From: an archaeon
Lineage (GTDB): Archaea > Micrarchaeota > Micrarchaeia > Anstonellales > Bilamarchaeaceae
Reading direction: 5' to 3'
Assembly: GCA_020053355.1 (NCBI GenBank)
Contig: JAGVNI010000003.1
Coordinates: 1-64,000 of the forward strand
DNA: 64,000 bases
The position numbers were made by a program, and so were the translations under genes. Positions 60,901 to 64,000 of the stretch are shown here, piece after piece. Each line of letters begins with the position of its first letter. Within the stretch, counting starts at the first letter, position 1. The notes under the pieces were generated by a model. It saw only the letters and a list, made by a program, of their open reading frames with translations, did no database searches and was not told where the DNA came from.

Positions 60901-63900
60901 GCAATAAATCGTCAATATTATCCTGGAGGGCATTGGAGAATTCGGTTGCCATGATGGTCTCAATTGAATCAAGGGTGCGGAGCGTCGACTCGTCGCCTGC
61001 AAGGCGGTACAATTCGAGTATCATGGCACGGCGCTCGTCAAGCGGAACCGAAGAGGGATCGGTTCGGAGGCGTATCAGTTGCGCTGCTGATTCTGGATTG
61101 AGAAAGATCGCTACAAATGACATCGAATTGAGAAGCCGGATAATCTGATCCGGGTCGGCATGAGGATTATAGAGGATGCGCACGACCTCCATGCCTTCGA
61201 CCATGCGAAGCGGGCTAAGGTCTACCCCATGGCTCATGAGCAATGATATAAGCTGGTCGGCAATCTCCGCCCGGTCTTCGAGAGAAACTGAAGATGGGTC
61301 CGAATGAAGGCGTTCTACCCTCCCTGCCAAAACCGGATTCAGTTGGTTCAGCCCCTCCAGAAAACCAGTCCGGACCGGATCAGGGCGTGTCCAGAGAATG
61401 CCATGGTCCCGGCCGGTTTCGATTGGTTCAATCGAGGTCAGGGAGAGGGTGGATGACAGGAGGGCGCCTGCGAACGCGCTGATTATTTCAGGCGTCGCCT
61501 CGGGGTCTGTAAGCGGTGAGAAAAGCGAACGGAAGCTATTATCGCCCCTTCCGCGCCCGATTCTTGCTATTTGATGCGCCAGTTCCTGGCCGTGGGGGAA
61601 ATTCGGCATGAATGAAGGATCGACAACTGCCGCAAGGAAGTACGGCCGCAAGACGCTCATCCGCCGTGAAGGGTCGTCAAGAGCTTCGCGGAGGTCGACT
61701 AGCGATTCTGCGCTGTCCCGGATGAGCAATTCGGCCAGCCCCCCGAAATTTGCAAAGGATTCATATGTGCCGATAGCCTGCGCGATGCTTGCCACCGGAG
61801 AAAAAGCGTCATAGAACGCGGTTGCAGAATCCGCATATGCCCTCCACTCTCCAGGAGCGCGCTCGATGCGGGCATTCGCCTCCGAGAGGAACAAATCCCG
61901 GCCATTGCCTTGGCCATTCAGTGCGGCCAGGGTGTAGAAGAAGCCCTCTGAAACAGAGGTTCTGTAAGAATCATTATGGCCCCTCATGACCCTCCACAAT
62001 CCAAGCAGGTCGTTTGCGCCGGCATCGCCAAGGCCTAATTCGCGGATGGTTTCTTCGGACGGCATGCGCCGCATGGTATTGACGGCATCGCGCAGGCCCT
62101 GGAACATCATGTCCAGTTCCGAGGTCATTGCAAAACGCAGGGATCCCTCCTCATGCTGGCGGAATGCGGTTTCAAGCAGCCCATTTACCCGGGCCGTATC
62201 GGGCTCCTCATCCTCCGATGCGGATTCGATGACGGATATCAGGGCGGAAATCGAGCGGCCATAATTCTCAAGCGAGGCGGAATATGCGTGGCCAAGTATT
62301 GTGGCAAGCCCGCGCCTTGTTTCAGGGGTTCCATGGCAGTAATCGTCATAACTTACACCCGTCAGGTTCAAGAATTTTTCCGGGTCAAACTGGCCTGCGG
62401 TCCGGAAAAGTGGGAGCTGCTCGACATCGAAGTACAAGCCCACATTGTGAATGTCATCATATACGCGGCGTATGGCCCGCTCTTCCAGGGAATATGCGGC
62501 AAGCGAATGAAGATTGCCCAGAATAAAGAAGGCACGCTCAAGGCTTTCCGTTCTTCCCTCCCGGAAAAGCTGCATGGCATTGCGTAGATATCGCTCCAAG
62601 TTGGACTGAGTATCCGCCGGCAGGTACGCTGATGCGGCATCCAGGTAACTCATCGAATCAAAATACTGGAGAAGGAAGGTTGCCCGGCGGACGGCCTCGA
62701 TTCGCGCACTGTCGGTTAACGCTGTCCGCGATTGTATCAGCAATGAATCCGACTCACGGATTAGTGATGAATATTCTTCCCGGCGGGTTGGAGGCATCCG
62801 TTCAATTTCATCCCTGCGCGCATAGAGCGTACGCGACATGCCAATATATGCTTCTTCGGAGCTGAGCATCGTACCGACGCGCTCGAGATAAAGCAGGCCG
62901 AGTTCGGCATATTCCCTTGCTCGCGCCATATCGGCAGGATTCCCGCTTGCGGCCAGCCGCCTGGCTTCCGCGAATGAGTTTTCTGCGATATCCATTGTGG
63001 TGCGGGCTTCCGTGACAATATCGCCAAGGGCGATGCGAGCATCAGGGCCAATAGACGGCGGAAGGAAGCCCAGGTTATGAAGGCTGAAAGGGCCGGATGG
63101 TGAGCCTTCTGAATTGAGCTCCATATACACATAGATGCCTGCGGATTCCAGCTCAGCCCGGTGCCCGGATATCCATCGCGCAGCATCTGTGTCGTTTCCT
63201 TCGAAGACCGATGAGGTGCCTTGCAAGAAGGAGCGGAACTGCGGCCCTTCAAGATTGCTGTCTGAAAACAGGGACTCTGGAAAAGGCTGCATGAGGAATC
63301 CGGAATTGGTGATGGTGAAATCGTTGCCATCGACCTGGATGAGGATGCCATGCCGATTTAGCAGGGCTTCATTCTCTTGCAGCCACAACGCGGCCGAGGA
63401 ATTCGTCCCGTGATATTCGGATGAAGCGCCGTTCAAGAATCCCTCAAAATCCGGCCCGCCGATGACGCCATGGGCGAATGCCCGGTTGAATAGGGTATTT
63501 GTGAGAGTGAATCCAGACGCGCCAATCTCCACCCTTATTCCGGCAGCTTCAAGAAGTGCGGAATGCCCGCGCACCCACTCCAGATTCCCCTCGCCATGGT
63601 ATGACAGGGTTTCACCGGCGATAAACAAGCGGAAGTTGGGGTCCTCATCGGATGAAATTATCATTTGCGGGATCCCGCGTTCACGATAGAAAAGCGGCTC
63701 ATCGATCCGGTTTGGGAAAAAGAGGGCGCCATCAAGAGGGGGATTCGCCCCAATTCTTAGTGAAAGCGAATCGATCCCCCCGCGTAATGCGGCTGAAAAA
63801 TCGTTCAGTTCCGCTGATCCGAGGATTGTTGAGGGATCGGACGGGGATATGCGCGGGGGCAAAGCCTGGCCAAGGGCGTCTGCATGCCTTGCGGCCTCGG

Positions 63901-63964
63901 ATACCGCGCGGGCAGTTTCTGCCAGTATGGCGCTCAGAACTGACGGGGTTATGATGGGCGGCAT
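57902..63964 (-). CDS. giant repeat-containing protein, >2,020 aa, partial
   Basis: The frame is open beyond ATG 63964 to the window edge (reading TEPILVEGLSAF before it), so the true start may lie outside. Parts in order: three repeats of about 65 residues at the N-terminus (ending FTLTNTLFNRAF, FTITNSGFLMQ, FSLHNLGFLPP); a long helical region (about 320-1070); two or three hydrophobic segments (QVLIIGGAILGGLVAAPFTA, about 1135-1300); two tandem repeats of about 115 residues (ASALSAFSDFMVSAPARDLA and ASALTAYTEFMVMAPARDVA); and an alpha/beta C-terminal region (MFIDSGLKGIPAFLRALVEI). No known enzyme motif is recognised. Confidence 0.75.
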   Translation of the reverse strand: MPPIITPSVLSAILAETARAVSEAARHADALGQALPPRISPSDPSTILGSAELNDFSAALRGGIDSLSLRIGANPPLDGALFFPNRIDEPLFYRERGIPQMIISSDEDPNFRLFIAGETLSYHGEGNLEWVRGHSALLEAAGIRVEIGASGFTLTNTLFNRAFAHGVIGGPDFEGFLNGASSEYHGTNSSAALWLQENEALLNRHGILIQVDGNDFTITNSGFLMQPFPESLFSDSNLEGPQFRSFLQGTSSVFEGNDTDAARWISGHRAELESAGIYVYMELNSEGSPSGPFSLHNLGFLPPSIGPDARIALGDIVTEARTTMDIAENSFAEARRLAASGNPADMARAREYAELGLLYLERVGTMLSSEEAYIGMSRTLYARRDEIERMPPTRREEYSSLIRESDSLLIQSRTALTDSARIEAVRRATFLLQYFDSMSYLDAASAYLPADTQSNLERYLRNAMQLFREGRTESLERAFFILGNLHSLAAYSLEERAIRRVYDDIHNVGLYFDVEQLPLFRTAGQFDPEKFLNLTGVSYDDYCHGTPETRRGLATILGHAYSASLENYGRSISALISVIESASEDEEPDTARVNGLLETAFRQHEEGSLRFAMTSELDMMFQGLRDAVNTMRRMPSEETIRELGLGDAGANDLLGLWRVMRGHNDSYRTSVSEGFFYTLAALNGQGNGRDLFLSEANARIERAPGEWRAYADSATAFYDAFSPVASIAQAIGTYESFANFGGLAELLIRDSAESLVDLREALDDPSRRMSVLRPYFLAAVVDPSFMPNFPHGQELAHQIARIGRGRGDNSFRSLFSPLTDPEATPEIISAFAGALLSSTLSLTSIEPIETGRDHGILWTRPDPVRTGFLEGLNQLNPVLAGRVERLHSDPSSVSLEDRAEIADQLISLLMSHGVDLSPLRMVEGMEVVRILYNPHADPDQIIRLLNSMSFVAIFLNPESAAQLIRLRTDPSSVPLDERRAMILELYRLAGDESTLRTLDSIETIMATEFSNALQDNIDDLLLRAESMPTISSDIRDDAELIRVNLRPGSFEIREENGRMAVHFTDPLIQDANECMMRNAGSIASTPVSLMTMLPDLSLQLHPFARQIASAVAEMERARQGEIEAAERRQVLIIGGAILGGLVAAPFTAGQSFWGTVGIISLGVGLGAGIPSMSFAISDYIRIRNDPESTPEQINDAFGNMMLQIGINATMVLPIAGQATRAWALSRDLFLLARIGQSMDIIAGIGMAGYGAYGGYNGIRLIDQGEVGWGLFNVGLSVLMFSGGGLITRQGIARWQALSRLGPAATSASISRDAAIIEEGVAAIGRNMSGDLSLLSPGAAAEINSSAQRLSDFVRAGGRLSPTQASALSAFSDFMVSAPARDLATIESALSRVNAGEALAPEVVAGLQAAGSRLQVLGRFRALSAAENSAMESASRLSSAAIARDAIYLEGCVPTMGWAASAELPLVTAEYVAEVNASAQRLRDFMLAGGRLSPSEASALTAYTEFMVMAPARDVASIESALSRLSAGGILLANELNTLQTAALRLYAVSRFRALTATENAAMESILRFNRSAIVVFERSSMVITRSGEALRFPGRRPNEVFEYLPTGQWMRVVTDASGGIDRTAVVAGRSAAIDVYISRLQAFSTEYGNNLYTHLLEAEFRNQTAFTSFADFRAHIEALPPEVDAAIAAILPNRATITVSNIEDFYRTVASINRPLSNAQLQLIANRLSESLGIPTINVSDWLLQDLPKIAGSVSRTATMANTIQMEINFAEAVRNIVTLSGSDVTRVYLWRDGLSTMIADTALSSQSGGSPGRVVGALVSRTTITEQLYYGPNYPKAIDANSLIGIIDEAQSRVIHVTGMDVEEAFFNELRPLLQAQMNRNPAFEAMCNNVLQHLIDQGAIRMVNGAVVPQSVMFIDSGLKGIPAFLRALVEIRYPGLVDAHVFYQSINSGFTFLPHVEIGGGNTLLSLEAIGGRAGFYSRATMGPNGAITLNPGDAATTRDSILFNLLLNNQIVGGVR

Positions 63965-64000
63965 GAATGCTGATAATCCCTCGACGAGGATTGGCTCGGT

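Overview
The window is a piece of an archaeal chromosome with dense, medium-high GC coding. Evidence for archaea: split RNA polymerase genes (H, B'', B', A', A''), ribosomal proteins L30e, S27e and L44e, Nop10, aIF2-alpha, a GINS51-type subunit, archaeal DnaG, CarS, an S-layer protein of methanococcal type, class III (pilin-type) signal peptides, TATA boxes about 25-30 bases before many leaderless starts, and tRNA genes broken by bulge-helix-bulge type introns. The many lineage-specific membrane and secreted proteins next to a compact information-processing core suggest a DPANN-type archaeon (Micrarchaeota or Diapherotrites-like). That placement is an inference and was not tested.

Layout. 1-6.6 kb: a partial gene, leuS, a helical-repeat protein, a CBS-domain protein, a candidate structured RNA, a TOPRIM protein and dnaG. 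6.6-12.9 kb: small membrane protein, a Janus/PHPT1-like protein, a minus-strand operon of five pilin-like secreted proteins, then a Cys-rich protein and SppA. 13-15.2 kb: carS, an Rnl3-type RNA ligase and its PIN-domain partner. 15.3-23.1 kb: one operon of six related polytopic membrane proteins, the most unusual block here. 23.2-26.0 kb: aspS, surE, nusA. 26.2-34.2 kb: rpl30e-rpoA2-rpoA1-rpoB1-rpoB2-rpoH. 34.3-38.8 kb: a frameshifted gene, guaA subunit A, a membrane protein, tyrS, a tRNA-Thr with two introns, a membrane protein and an OB-fold protein. 38.7-42.3 kb: a pilin, a PAC2 protein and the conserved cluster nop10-aIF2a-rps27e-rpl44e-GINS. 42.4-48.7 kb: zinc-ribbon protein, a pair of related Pro-rich proteins and the S-layer protein with a long structured leader. 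48.8-57.2 kb: RNase Z, a THEP1-type NTPase with a histone H1-like tail, an endonuclease III-like protein, a second protein with an H1-like tail, two related small proteins, a CcdA-like protein, two unknowns and a lipoprotein. 57.3-64 kb: tRNA-Val with a D-arm intron and a giant (>2,000 aa) repeat-containing protein that runs off the window.

How the parts connect: transcription, translation and replication genes sit in conserved neighbourhoods, while cell-surface genes (S-layer, pilins, signal peptide peptidase, the six-protein membrane operon, lipoprotein, giant protein) make up most of the accessory content. Three small genes missing from the ORF track were found by reading the sequence: nop10, rps27e and the partial gene at the left edge. 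Two intron-containing tRNA genes were also found. The aIF2-alpha gene lacks an ordinary start codon.
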